Assembly: GCA_934096295.1 (NCBI GenBank)
Contig: CAKOLL010000014.1
Span: forward strand, 1-31,594
Source of the DNA: an uncultured Bacilli bacterium
GTDB lineage: Bacteria; Bacillota_I; Bacilli_A; RF39; UBA660
Length of the DNA stretch: 31,594 nucleotides
Direction: 5' to 3'
The notes under the pieces were generated by a model. It was given only the letters and a program-made list of their open reading frames with translations, was not told the origin of the DNA and ran no database searches. The first letter of the stretch is position 1; every line of letters starts with the position of its first letter. The position numbers were made by a program, and so were the translations under genes. This document shows, piece by piece, positions 15,890 to 22,976 of the stretch.

Positions 15890-16577
15890 CGTACCACTAT
15901 AACTTTCGTTACCAAACATAATTTGTTTGTAGTCTGGACTTTCTCTTTACCTTATCAATGTGACTTAGGTATTGCCCGTCAAGTCTCTACACCTTATTTG
16001 CGATTTCTATAATTATCTGTCAATGCATGACAATTAGGACATAACAATTTTAAATTATCAAACGAATTATCTTTGTTATTTCCATTTACATGATGTAACT
16101 CCAAAGGAATATTAACACCATTCCATCTTTCTAAGCCACAAACTTCACATTTTAAAGGTTTCATTTTTTCCTTAATTAATCTGCATTTAAGTTTATAACT
16201 TGTTATAGGAATTTCATTATTAAAATATTTTTCAATAGGTCTTATAGCTGCAGGAGAATGATTAACATTCTAACCTTGACCTAAAAAGTGATTAGTATCA
16301 ACTTGATATAAATTAATATATTTATCAAGCACTCGGTAATTACCGCCATATGGAGTTAAGCCTAATTTCAACAAGCATTCTCGTTTACTTCTAGAATTAT
16401 TAACAACATTAGTAATTTCACTTTTAGAATATTTTAATTTCAAAATCCCCCTCGCAAATCTTGGCTCGGGATTGCCATCAGCGTTATCTGTAAGGTTTCC
16501 CCGAATTTGAGCAAATTCACATAATCGATTTCTCAGATTAGTGCTCAAGGCCTTCCAAATATTTAGTAAGAGGCCCT
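15890..16577 (-). ncRNA. Group I self-splicing intron in tRNA-Leu(UAA)
   Basis: 688 bases. P1 pairs the exon end CTT and intron start AGGGCCT with AGGCCTTGAG, placing a U-G wobble exactly at the 5' splice site. Core elements are readable: P (TTCGGGGAAACC, about 16496-16507), Q (AATCCCGAGCCAAG, about 16460-16473), R (GTGTAGAGACTTGACGGGC, about 15974-15992) and S (AAAGTCCAGACTAC, about 15929-15942). The last intron base is the expected omega G (15890). P4 is CGGG/CCCG. The AATCC(C/T)GAGCCAA block is the signature of the IC3-type trnL introns. The P6-side loop is expanded to hold the HNH gene, whose stop codon ends just before R. Confidence 0.92.
15994..16443 (-). pseudogene. HNH homing endonuclease in the tRNA-Leu intron, broken by an in-frame TAG
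   Basis: The likely start is TTG (16441-16443) four bases after GAGGGGG; an upstream ATG at 16548 lies inside the intron core and is probably not used. The frame runs 149 codons to TAA at 15994-15996 but is cut by TAG at 16270-16272. Before the stop is the specificity part: SKSEITNVVNNSRSKRECLL, KLGLTPYGGNYRVL, VDTNHFLGQG. After it, in the same frame, come CEVCGLERW, LELHHVNGNNKDNSFDNLKL and LCPNCH, an HNH zinc-finger nuclease. Relatives read HFxGQGWNxG, so the stop probably replaces a Trp (TGG to TAG). The enzyme would normally cut intronless tRNA-Leu genes to spread the intron; here it is probably dead. Confidence 0.85.
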
Positions 16578-16643
16578 AAGTCCTGTGCGTCTACCTATTC
16601 CGCCACTTGGGCAAGGCACTGTCTTAATGAATAAGACTACTTA

Positions 16644-16672
16644 AGTATAATATAAAAATTTATCAATTTCAA
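16644..16672 (-). promoter_or_regulatory. Promoter of tRNA-Leu
   Basis: Minus strand TTGAAA (16667-16672), 17-base spacer, TATACT (16644-16649), about 32 bases before the tRNA 5' end. Confidence 0.75.
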
Positions 16673-16713
16673 GTACTTTTGTAAAATTTCTTTAATTTTT
16701 TCATAAAATATAG

Positions 16714-16743
16714 TTGACAACGTGGGTTTTAATTTGTTATAAT
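16714..16743 (+). promoter_or_regulatory. Promoter of the five-tRNA array
   Basis: TTGACA (16714-16719), 18-base spacer containing GTGGG, TATAAT (16738-16743): both boxes are consensus, as expected for a strong tRNA promoter. Confidence 0.85.
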
Positions 16744-16768
16744 CAAAATGCATTCAGAAAAAATGCAT

Positions 16769-16861
16769 GGAGGAATACCCAAGTCCGGTTGAAGGGATCG
16801 GTCTTGAAAACCGACAGGTCGTGAAAGCGGCGCAGGGGTTCGAATCCCTTTTCCTCCGCCA
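16769..16861 (+). tRNA. tRNA-Ser (TGA)
   Basis: GGAGGAA/TTCCTCC acceptor, anticodon TGA within CGGTCTTGAAAACCG, long variable arm, GTTCGAATC T loop and encoded CCA. First of the array. Confidence 0.96.
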
Positions 16862-16881
16862 ATTTAAAAAATATTAGTTAT

Positions 16882-16959
<78 letters not shown>

Positions 16960-16960
16960 T

Positions 16961-17037
16961 GGTTCGTTAGTGTAGAGGCCTATCACGCTTGCCTGTCACG
17001 CAAGAGATCACGGGTTCAAATCCCGTACGAACCGCCA
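16961..17037 (+). tRNA. tRNA-Asp (GTC)
   Basis: GGTTCGT/ACGAACC acceptor, anticodon GTC in CTTGCCTGTCACGCAAG, GGTTCAAAT T loop, encoded CCA. It starts one base after the initiator tRNA ends. Confidence 0.96.
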
Positions 17038-17041
17038 TTAT

Positions 17042-17117
<76 letters not shown>

Positions 17118-17153
17118 TGAAAATCAAAACAAGCCTGTGATAGGCTTTTAAAC

Positions 17154-17229
17154 GCCCGATTAGCTCAGTCGGTAGAGCGCACGGCTGTTAACCGTTAGGT
17201 CGTAGGTCCGAGTCCTACATCGGGCGCCA
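17154..17229 (+). tRNA. tRNA-Asn (GTT)
   Basis: GCCCGAT/ATCGGGC acceptor, anticodon GTT in ACGGCTGTTAACCGT, GTCCGAGTC T loop, encoded CCA. Last of the array. A small hairpin (AAGCCT-GTGAT-AGGCTT, 17131-17147) separates it from tRNA-Phe. Confidence 0.95.
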
Positions 17230-17242
17230 TTGAGAAATTTAT

Positions 17243-17279
17243 AAAACCCTGAAAACATAAGGCTTTCATGGTTTTTTTG
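17243..17279 (+). terminator. Terminator of the tRNA array
   Basis: AAAACC-x-TGAAA ... TTTCA-x-GGTTTT stem with one mismatch, followed by a T run (TTTTTTTG). It begins 14 bases after tRNA-Asn. Confidence 0.7.
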
Positions 17280-17421
17280 TTGAATAAAAATTTTTAACCA
17301 AAAATATCAAAGTTAAAACCTTATAAAATTGATACAACTTGAATTATAGAAATATGTCTCTTTTTTTGTTATACTCATATCAACTCCATATCTATTATGA
17401 GATAACATAAGTATATCAAAT

Positions 17422-17473
17422 AAACAAAAAACTGGTAGAAACTATCAACTTTTAACTTTGACATTTCTATCAA
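17422..17473 (-). terminator. Probable terminator of the S1-domain gene
   Basis: On the minus strand TTGATAGAAA pairs with TTTCTACCAG (two imperfect positions) across a 22-base loop, followed by TTTTTTG. It accounts for part of the gene-free stretch 17230-17507, in which I see no other feature. Confidence 0.5.
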
Positions 17474-17507
17474 TTTTTATTTTAACATTTATAAAAATAG
17501 TTAGTTA

Positions 17508-17858
17508 TTATTTCTTTTCATTTTCATATTCTCTCATTTTTTCTTTTATCCACACAGGTAACATTTCTTTTAAAGGCAAAAAACCTTTTCTAGTTTCAAC
17601 TATTCTATTTTCATCATCATGACTAAGATAATAAATATCTTTAATTGATACTTTAACTTTCTTACTTTCTTCATCTATATCTAAAATTAAAACATATATT
17701 TCATCCCCTACTGAAACAAACTTTTTTATATCATCTACAAAATTATTAGATATCTCTGATATATGGCATAACCCTGTAAACTCACCAATACTAATAAAAA
17801 ATCCAAAATCAGATATTCCAGTTACTTTAGCAAGAACAATATCTCCAACATTCAGCAT
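17508..17858 (-). CDS. S1 RNA-binding domain protein (YugI/CvfD-like)
   Basis: 116 residues. I start at the ATG at 17856-17858, which has GAAGGTG five bases upstream; an earlier in-frame start overlaps that site. Residues 3-75 form a single S1 OB-fold: VGDIVLAKVTGISDFGFFIS, then GLCHISEIS and VGDEIYVLILDIDEESKKVKVSIK. The rest is a basic/acidic tail with a conserved-looking FLPLKEMLPVWIKEKM helix. Single-S1 proteins of this size in Bacilli (YugI, also called general stress protein 13, and CvfD) associate with ribosomes or mRNA and influence translation under stress. It is transcribed away from the divergent NifU-like gene. Confidence 0.85.
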   Translation of the reverse strand: MLNVGDIVLAKVTGISDFGFFISIGEFTGLCHISEISNNFVDDIKKFVSVGDEIYVLILDIDEESKKVKVSIKDIYYLSHDDENRIVETRKGFLPLKEMLPVWIKEKMREYENEKK

Positions 17859-17942
17859 ACAACACCTTCTCATATTCTTAGTATAACAAAAAACACTAGA
17901 CTTAACAACTATTTAAGCTTATAATATTTCTAGGTGACCAAT

Positions 17943-18182
17943 ATGAATAAAGAAGAATTGATAGATAAAATAAAAAATATGATAGATGAATTAAGACCAT
18001 ATTTAAACATGGATGGCGGAGACATAGAATTTATAAAATATGAAGACAACTATCTTTATGTACGACTAACCGGAGCATGTCAATCTTGCATGTTTCAAGA
18101 CAACACATTAAATGACGGTGTTTTAAGTTTCTTCCAAGCTCAAATACCAGAACTTGAAGGAGTAATTAATGTCCCTCTATAA
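17943..18182 (+). CDS. NifU-like Fe-S cluster scaffold/carrier (Nfu, YutI-like)
   Basis: 79 residues, the usual size of stand-alone Nfu domains. MIDELRPYLNMDGGDIEFI and GACQSCMFQDNTLNDGV match the family; the CxxC (QSC context) of two subunits holds a bridging [4Fe-4S] cluster that is passed to target enzymes. I chose the ATG at 17943 because AGGTGA lies five bases upstream; a GTG nine bases earlier is part of that site. A TATAAT at 17920-17925 with TAGACT 17 bases upstream is the likely promoter. The last 17 bases overlap the convergent YutH-like gene. In Bacillus, yutI also lies near yutH, yutD and yunB. Confidence 0.93.
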   Translation: MNKEELIDKIKNMIDELRPYLNMDGGDIEFIKYEDNYLYVRLTGACQSCMFQDNTLNDGVLSFFQAQIPELEGVINVPL

Positions 18183-19095
18183 GCCAATCAATTTTATCTA
18201 ACCTTACATATTTAGACATTTCTAAATATGTTTTTTTTAAGAAATATTCATAATCATTACTACGTTTTACTATTTTAACCAATTCTTCCTCACTTACATT
18301 TTTATTCATAACTGAATCATAAATATCAAAATAATATGAAGGATATAATAATCTTGCATAAAACATATGATATTCATAAACATTTAATTTTCTGATACTT
18401 AAGTAGCTTTTCAATTCATCTAAACAATATTCTACGTCTTGTTTAAAAAACATTGATTTTAAATACTCTGCAACATCTCTAACCTCAAGATCAAAAACAA
18501 ATGACAAAGGATTCATATAATTTAACTTATAATTCGGATAAAAGACTCTTCTATGAGATAAAACAATTCTTCCACTACTAACTCCACCATATTTTAATAT
18601 TGCATTATTAACGTAACTAATTGCATTTTCAGCTAATCCTACATAATAACTAAACGAACTTTTAACAACGCTTTTCTCTATTCCAAGCTCTCTTACTTGA
18701 TATTCAAAAAAATCTATTTTATCACTCCACAAACTTCCCCAATTATTTCTATATAAACTTGATTTATTATTATTTAAAACTAACTTATTACTAATATTAA
18801 CCATATCAAAAATATCATATTCTTCACTCAAATTATTTACTTTAAAAAGAATATAATTATATTCATTTACTTTAGTTAAAAAAGTATTATTTCTATTTCT
18901 AATTATTTCATGAACATTTATTCCTTTAAGAAACATTTCATTACATACACCTATTATGTCATCTAACTCCTCAAGTCCTCTATTATAAAACACAAAAAAG
19001 AAATCTTGATTTTCTTGTTTTATATGATATTTTCCATCAAGTTCTTCCAAATTATCTATATCTAAATTATAGTAATATTCCAATGTTTCTTTCAT
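18166..19095 (-). CDS. Kinase-fold spore-coat-type protein (YutH/CotS-like)
   Basis: 309 residues without membrane segments. The protein has the size and order of the aminoglycoside-phosphotransferase-like fold: a strand-rich N-lobe (KYHIKQENQDFFFVFYNRG) and a helical C-lobe with IVLSHRRVFYPNYKLNY, NPLSFVFDLEVRDVAEYLK and a long tail. The block SHRR...NPLSFVFDLEVRDVAEYL parallels the H-R...P-D-v-y-D...RD-A-E-W of YutH, a spore-coat-associated member with a degenerate kinase active site; HGD is not visible. Its closeness to NifU-like, YutD and YunB genes matches the Bacillus neighbourhood. The family call rests on remembered motifs. Confidence 0.55.
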   Translation of the reverse strand: MKETLEYYYNLDIDNLEELDGKYHIKQENQDFFFVFYNRGLEELDDIIGVCNEMFLKGINVHEIIRNRNNTFLTKVNEYNYILFKVNNLSEEYDIFDMVNISNKLVLNNNKSSLYRNNWGSLWSDKIDFFEYQVRELGIEKSVVKSSFSYYVGLAENAISYVNNAILKYGGVSSGRIVLSHRRVFYPNYKLNYMNPLSFVFDLEVRDVAEYLKSMFFKQDVEYCLDELKSYLSIRKLNVYEYHMFYARLLYPSYYFDIYDSVMNKNVSEEELVKIVKRSNDYEYFLKKTYLEMSKYVRLDKIDWLIEGH

Positions 19096-19113
19096 ATTAC
19101 ATAATATTAAAAG

Positions 19114-19135
19114 AAATAGACTTTTATGTCTATTT
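19114..19135 (-). terminator. Terminator downstream of the Pro/Val-rich protein gene
   Basis: Minus strand AAATAGAC-ATAAAA-GTCTATTT followed by CTTTTAAT; 8-bp perfect stem just after the stop at 19144. Confidence 0.7.
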
Positions 19136-19143
19136 ACTTTATT

Positions 19144-19908
19144 TTATTTATTATTAAATTTAGCAACCAATGCATCAAACATATTTTCACAAGCTTTTAA
19201 AAAAGCTTCTTTATCAGCTGTAAAATCAACTGGTACATCATCATGTTCTTCTGGAATAGGTTCAACACTAGGCATCGGAGCTATTGGCTCAGTATATGGT
19301 TCCACTTCTGCAACACTTTGACTTTGAACTGGTGCACTTGGCATAATTGGAGCTTCAGGTACAACATTAACATTAGGCATTGGATTTGCCATTTCAACTG
19401 GACTAGCAACTTGACTTTCCATAACTGGTGTTCCAACAGTTCCTGGATTAACACTTGACATCACTTGAGGTTCTGTCATAACATTTTCCACAACTTGTTG
19501 AGGAGCAACTTGAACTTGTGGTTCTACAATTTGCGATTCAACTGAATTTCCACCATTATTACTAACTGGCTTATAACTATTTTTTAAAGCTTCAAATGAT
19601 GCAACTGGAAGTGTAAGTTGTTTAAAGAACACATCTTCAGCATTAATTGCATCTCCTAAAACAATATAATCCACTTGATTACCAGAAATAATTAATCTTA
19701 AAGCTTCTTTAACAGCATTCCATTCACTATCAGGAATAAGTGTTAAAGCATTATTAACCAATTTTGAAACTAAAATAATTGGTAATCCCATAGTGCCATT
19801 CATTTCATTATCAAGTACAACATATTCTCCACCATTGCTTTTAAATGCAGTAACAACAGGTTTTTCCAACATACTACCAGACATTGTATTTATCTTTAAT
19901 TTTTCCAT
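19144..19908 (-). CDS. Uncharacterised protein with a long Pro/Val/Gln-rich linker
   Basis: 254 residues; the ATG follows AAGGGATTGATAAT. Residues 1-110 look like a folded domain (VVLDNEMNGTMGLPIILVSK, LTLIPDSEWNAVKEAL, VDYIVLGDAINAEDVFFKQL). Residues about 115-225 are a low-complexity stretch of Pro, Val, Gln, Met and Glu repeats (EPQVQVAPQQVVENV, PVMESQVASPVEMANPMPNV). The last 25 form a helix (ADKEAFLKACENMFDALVAK). There is no signal peptide or membrane helix, so it is probably cytosolic. I do not recognise the family. It stands between the YutD and YutH-like genes on the same strand. Confidence 0.6.
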   Translation of the reverse strand: MEKLKINTMSGSMLEKPVVTAFKSNGGEYVVLDNEMNGTMGLPIILVSKLVNNALTLIPDSEWNAVKEALRLIISGNQVDYIVLGDAINAEDVFFKQLTLPVASFEALKNSYKPVSNNGGNSVESQIVEPQVQVAPQQVVENVMTEPQVMSSVNPGTVGTPVMESQVASPVEMANPMPNVNVVPEAPIMPSAPVQSQSVAEVEPYTEPIAPMPSVEPIPEEHDDVPVDFTADKEAFLKACENMFDALVAKFNNK

Positions 19909-19949
19909 ATTATCAATCCCTTCTTTTATTCTTCTTAAATTATAACAAA

Positions 19950-20225
19950 TTATTTTTTAATTTTCAATATAAAATATTTACAACCATATGCACAACAATT
20001 TTCTATATATTCATCAACTTTACTTATATCATTCACTGGCTTAAAATTTTTATTATTTTTATCATTAAATCCTTTAAGCCTTACCTTACCATATGCATAA
20101 TCCCCTAAAATGTAATCAAAACCATCATAATAATCTGTAATCTTACCCTCTAAATCTTCAATATTTAATGCATCTTTAACATTTTTTACAACCTCATAAG
20201 TTTTATTATCAATCTTTATTTCCAT
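19950..20225 (-). CDS. yutD: YutD family protein (DUF1027)
   Basis: 91 residues if started at the ATG at 20223-20225, directly after TAGGAGGGTTT; the upstream gene's stop TAG (20234-20236) lies in front of that ribosome binding site. The body YYDGFDYILGDYAYGKVRLKG followed by DEYIENCCAYGCKYFILK corresponds to the YutD signature (D.YDYIVGDWGYGQLRLKGF...YCN.GCAYFVLK). Function is not established; YutD is conserved in Bacilli. The upstream neighbour ends nine bases before the start, so they share an operon. Confidence 0.83.
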   Translation of the reverse strand: MEIKIDNKTYEVVKNVKDALNIEDLEGKITDYYDGFDYILGDYAYGKVRLKGFNDKNNKNFKPVNDISKVDEYIENCCAYGCKYFILKIKK

Positions 20226-20233
20226 AAACCCTC

Positions 20234-21061
20234 CTACACTAAAATAAATAATACTATTCCAAGTAACATCAATACTGTACAAATAACACTAAGCACTAAT
20301 AATATATCAACATATCCATTACCACTAGTAACTTTATTATTTTCTCTTTCTATAGCTTCAATTGCCTTTTCTAATAAATACTCTTTATTAATTGCATTTT
20401 CTCTAATTTTAAAATAATCATATACTTGTGAATTAATTTTATCAACCTCACTACTTTCTAAATTTCTAATATTATCAAAACTATAATTTAATATTTCATA
20501 AGCTTTAGCATTAAGTAAATGTTTTTCTTTAGGCAATATTACTTTAACATTATTTTTCATCTGTATTTTAAAATACTTATCTATCTCATTTACATCACTA
20601 GCTTGTAAAAAATTATATGATACTCTTAAAGGATTTTTTGAATATGGTGTATACAACAAATCATAAAATTCTCTTACCTCAGCTTCAGTTAAATAAAAAT
20701 TCAATTTTTTCTTTATCAACATATCTACTAATTCTTTTTGAATTATTATAAAATAAGGATTCTTTTTCTTAATTTTTCTTTTATCATTTTCTAGTTCAAA
20801 ATCCATAAACAATTGAATATTTGATAAAAAAACCTCAACATCCGTTTTACTATATCCAAATTTACTTAAATTTGCTTTCAACAAATCTTCATCATCCATA
20901 ACTTTTGGATTAATAATATCAAGTTCACTATAAATAGCTACAAGCATTCTAACAACCACTACTAAGAAAGAGTTATACATAACTCCCTGTATATTATCAC
21001 AACTTTTTAAATAGTCATCACAAGCTTTAGTAAATGCATTATTAACAAACACCTTATCCAC
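20234..21061 (-). CDS. Tail-anchored protein of unknown function
   Basis: 275 residues starting at GTG (21059-21061) after GGGTGAAG. Most of the chain is helical and charged and lacks a signal peptide; the last 25 residues (ILLVLSVICTVLMLLGIVLF) form one membrane helix at the very C terminus, so the bulk should be cytoplasmic. I recognise no domain. Its position between YunB and YutD, with small gaps, suggests cotranscription with both. Confidence 0.6.
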   Translation of the reverse strand: MDKVFVNNAFTKACDDYLKSCDNIQGVMYNSFLVVVVRMLVAIYSELDIINPKVMDDEDLLKANLSKFGYSKTDVEVFLSNIQLFMDFELENDKRKIKKKNPYFIIIQKELVDMLIKKKLNFYLTEAEVREFYDLLYTPYSKNPLRVSYNFLQASDVNEIDKYFKIQMKNNVKVILPKEKHLLNAKAYEILNYSFDNIRNLESSEVDKINSQVYDYFKIRENAINKEYLLEKAIEAIERENNKVTSGNGYVDILLVLSVICTVLMLLGIVLFILV

Positions 21062-21096
21062 TATTCTTCACCCTATAATAAATTATAACACAAAAA

Positions 21097-21822
21097 TTAT
21101 TCAATGGGAATAGATAATCCACCACTTTTACTCTGAATTAACCCTCCATAAACATCGGGAACTCTACCATTTACAACAGTTGACGCTACTAACACATCAT
21201 AATCAATTTTACTTTTCTTTTCCACCACCGGACTTATTAAATCAGTTTGAAGCACTACAGTTACGTATATTTCCACTAAAGCATTATTAATGCCATAATC
21301 AGTAATTTTAGTTTTTATATTAGTTAAAACAGACCCAACAAAATTAATAGGTACATAAACATTAGGCCCCAAATTAGATAAAAACATATTACCACTATTT
21401 ACAAACATTGGCATTTTTAAAGCAATACCTTTTTTACCATTTACAATATTTTTACTTTTGGTATTATTAACACCATTTTCTAATTCATTTATTGCACTTT
21501 CAAGTTCTTGAGTAACAACCTCCAAAGCAAAATAAGCTTGATCCATATCATATGAAACATATAATATTTCCCCATCTTTATTTTTATTAATCACAATAAT
21601 ATCCTTCATAACATCATCTTTTAATAAATCATAATTAATATTATTACTTAAGAAACTTTCCATAAACTCATTTAATTTAATAAATGAAACATCCACTAAA
21701 TTATTACTAGCAACTTTACTATATAAATTAAAAAATAGAGTTGTAAAAAAAAATATCAAAGCTACTATCCCCAAATAAAACTTTAATATTTTACTATTTT
21801 TCCTTTTTTTAAACCTTTTCAT
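21097..21822 (-). CDS. yunB: Sporulation protein YunB
   Basis: 241 residues, close to the Bacillus protein. A basic start (MKRFKKRKNSK) and membrane helix (about 12-32) precede a single soluble domain outside the membrane. The C-terminal part carries the family pattern: PNVYVPINFVGSVLTNIKTK, DYGINNALVEIYVTV (aGINqtlh.i.l), PVVEKKSKIDYDVLVASTVV and GRVPDVYGGL (G.vP..Y). YunB is a mother-cell-expressed protein needed for proper sporulation in B. subtilis; its molecular role is unclear. No clear ribosome binding site precedes the ATG. The upstream gene ends 14 bases before it. Confidence 0.82.
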   Translation of the reverse strand: MKRFKKRKNSKILKFYLGIVALIFFFTTLFFNLYSKVASNNLVDVSFIKLNEFMESFLSNNINYDLLKDDVMKDIIVINKNKDGEILYVSYDMDQAYFALEVVTQELESAINELENGVNNTKSKNIVNGKKGIALKMPMFVNSGNMFLSNLGPNVYVPINFVGSVLTNIKTKITDYGINNALVEIYVTVVLQTDLISPVVEKKSKIDYDVLVASTVVNGRVPDVYGGLIQSKSGGLSIPIE

Positions 21823-21836
21823 ATTAAATAATATGA

Positions 21837-22655
21837 TTATATAACAGATTTTATAAATAAAACTAATCCCACTACAAACACTATTATTACTAAAGCAATT
21901 AATATTTTTATTCCTATTCCCAACTTTTCGTCATCAATAAAATCTTTACTATCTTCTTCAAAATCTTTTTTCTTAAACAAATTTTCTGTATAAAAAGAAT
22001 TATCAATTTCTTTATCTTTATTACTTTCTATTTTTTCTTTCTCTTTTTCTTTTATTTCCGTAATATTTGTTACTGTTGTGATACTATCATAAACTTGTGT
22101 ATCATCTTCTCCCTTTAAATCTGTTAATATATCTAAAGGATCAACATCAACCTTCTTACTTTCTTGTTTTTTAGCTTCATTAATTGTAATTGTATTTATT
22201 AAATTCATTAAATTTTCTTCTGGATCTATTTTCTTTTCTTCTTTAATTTTTTCTTCCTTTGCTTCCAAATTTAAATTATTTAATATATCATATTGCGTAT
22301 TTCTTAACTTTTTAGCTCTATTTTCTTCATATGTTTCTACTTTTTCATCTTTAGCTTTTTCTAAAACTTTAGTAAGATCATACTCTTTTGTATCATCATT
22401 ATCTAATCTACTTACTTGTTCTTGAGGTTCAATTCTAATACTTCTTCTTCGCGGAGCACTATTATATCTTTTATCAAGAATTTTCTTAATTTGTTCAACA
22501 TCTATTTCTTTTTCTTGATTACCAATAACTGTGGCATTACTACGCACATTAAAATTATCAAGTTCGCTATCATTTATTTCTTTATATAAACTACTATTCT
22601 TTGCAACCCTTGACATACTTGTAGATTCATTAAATTTATCAATTCTTGTTTCCAT
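21837..22655 (-). CDS. Charged, tail-anchored protein of unknown function
   Basis: 272 residues if started at the ATG at 22653-22655, which has GAGGT seven bases upstream; another ATG 21 bases earlier has no such site. The sequence is dominated by Lys, Glu and Asp with few hydrophobic clusters and looks disordered (EKAKDEKVETYEENRAKKLR, KEKEKEKIESNKDKEID). A single C-terminal membrane helix (GIKILIALVIIVFVVGLVLF) anchors it with the charged part in the cytoplasm. A short basic stretch, SAPRRRSIRI, stands near residue 75. Family not recognised. It is the first gene of the run leading to YunB and YutD. Confidence 0.55.
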   Translation of the reverse strand: METRIDKFNESTSMSRVAKNSSLYKEINDSELDNFNVRSNATVIGNQEKEIDVEQIKKILDKRYNSAPRRRSIRIEPQEQVSRLDNDDTKEYDLTKVLEKAKDEKVETYEENRAKKLRNTQYDILNNLNLEAKEEKIKEEKKIDPEENLMNLINTITINEAKKQESKKVDVDPLDILTDLKGEDDTQVYDSITTVTNITEIKEKEKEKIESNKDKEIDNSFYTENLFKKKDFEEDSKDFIDDEKLGIGIKILIALVIIVFVVGLVLFIKSVI

Positions 22656-22713
22656 CTTCAAAACCTCTATACTCATAATAACATATTTAAGTATTTTTTT
22701 AAAGCATAAATAA

Positions 22714-22742
22714 TTGATTTTTTATAATCTATCCTCTATAAT
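22714..22742 (+). promoter_or_regulatory. Promoter of the ferredoxin gene
   Basis: TTGATT (22714-22719), 17-base spacer, TATAAT (22737-22742), 18 bases before the start codon. Confidence 0.8.
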
Positions 22743-22759
22743 AAAATAAGGAGGAAATA

Positions 22760-22948
22760 ATGAATAAATTAAATGTTAATGAAAATTGCATTGGATGTGG
22801 AATGTGTGCCGCTATTGACCCAGAACATTTTGAAATAGTTGATGGTTTATCACAAGCTACAAACAGTGATAATTTGGATAGCTCGGATTTAGAAAATGCT
22901 ATAAACTCTTGTCCAACTGCAGCCATCGAAATAAAAGAAGAAAATTAA
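22760..22948 (+). CDS. fer: Small single-cluster [4Fe-4S] ferredoxin
   Basis: 62 residues, acidic. CIGCGMCAAI (Cys 10, 13, 16) and the distant Cys of SCPTAAIE (about 51) bind one [4Fe-4S] cluster; the second cluster of clostridial 2[4Fe-4S] ferredoxins is missing, as in Bacillus Fer. It is a cytosolic low-potential electron carrier; no partner redox gene is adjacent. A perfect GGAGG precedes the ATG, and a near-consensus promoter and a terminator make it a single-gene unit. It ends 18 bases from the convergent rluB. Confidence 0.93.
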   Translation: MNKLNVNENCIGCGMCAAIDPEHFEIVDGLSQATNSDNLDSSDLENAINSCPTAAIEIKEEN

Positions 22949-22976
22949 AATGCTAAGTATCCAAACTTAACATTTT
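22947..22976. terminator. Bidirectional terminator between ferredoxin and rluB
   Basis: AAAATGcTAAGT-ATCCAA-ACTTAaCATTTT with one mismatch and A/T runs on both sides; the rluB stop codon (22967-22969) is inside the stem. Confidence 0.75.

Larger units (their letters stand above)
15836..16612 (-). tRNA. tRNA-Leu (TAA), interrupted by a group I intron
   Basis: Exon 1 is 16578-16612 (35 bases: GCCCAAG acceptor, D arm, CAGGA anticodon stem, CTT of the loop). Exon 2 is 15836-15889 (54 bases: AAAATCCTG, long variable arm, T arm with GTTCAAG, CTTGGGC acceptor, A73 and encoded CCA). Joined, the anticodon loop is CTTAAAA with anticodon TAA, and the mature tRNA is 89 bases. The split lies between U34 and A35, the same place as the well-known cyanobacterial and plastid trnL-UAA intron. 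The intron must splice out for the tRNA to work. Confidence 0.93.

Noticed and set aside
16270..16272. In-frame TAG in the HNH gene as evidence for a recoded TAG codon
   Set aside because: TAG is used as the normal stop by several genes here (7566, 9385, 9382, 20234), so a genome-wide reassignment is not supported.
16444..16548. Extra N-terminal 35 residues of the HNH frame from the ATG at 16548
   Set aside because: They overlap the intron's P and Q core and have no ribosome binding site; the TTG at 16441-16443 follows GAGGGGG.
16578..16612. tRNA-Leu with anticodon TAG read without an intron (CTTAG at the exon/intron border)
   Set aside because: The sequence after CTTAG does not close an anticodon stem; the partner TCCTG lies about 690 bases away behind AAAA, giving anticodon TAA after splicing.
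17131..17147. Hairpin between tRNA-Phe and tRNA-Asn as a terminator
   Set aside because: The stem is only 6 bp and lacks a real T run; it may be a processing spacer.
17308..17460. CAAAGTTAAAA (17308-17318) and TTTTAACTTTG (17450-17460) as a functional inverted repeat
   Set aside because: An 11-base AT-rich match 130 bases apart is easily explained by base composition.
19243..19458. Open frame on the plus strand opposite the Pro/Val-rich linker
   Set aside because: It is the complement of a low-complexity coding region, has no ribosome binding site, and gives an improbable Trp/His/Asn-rich protein.
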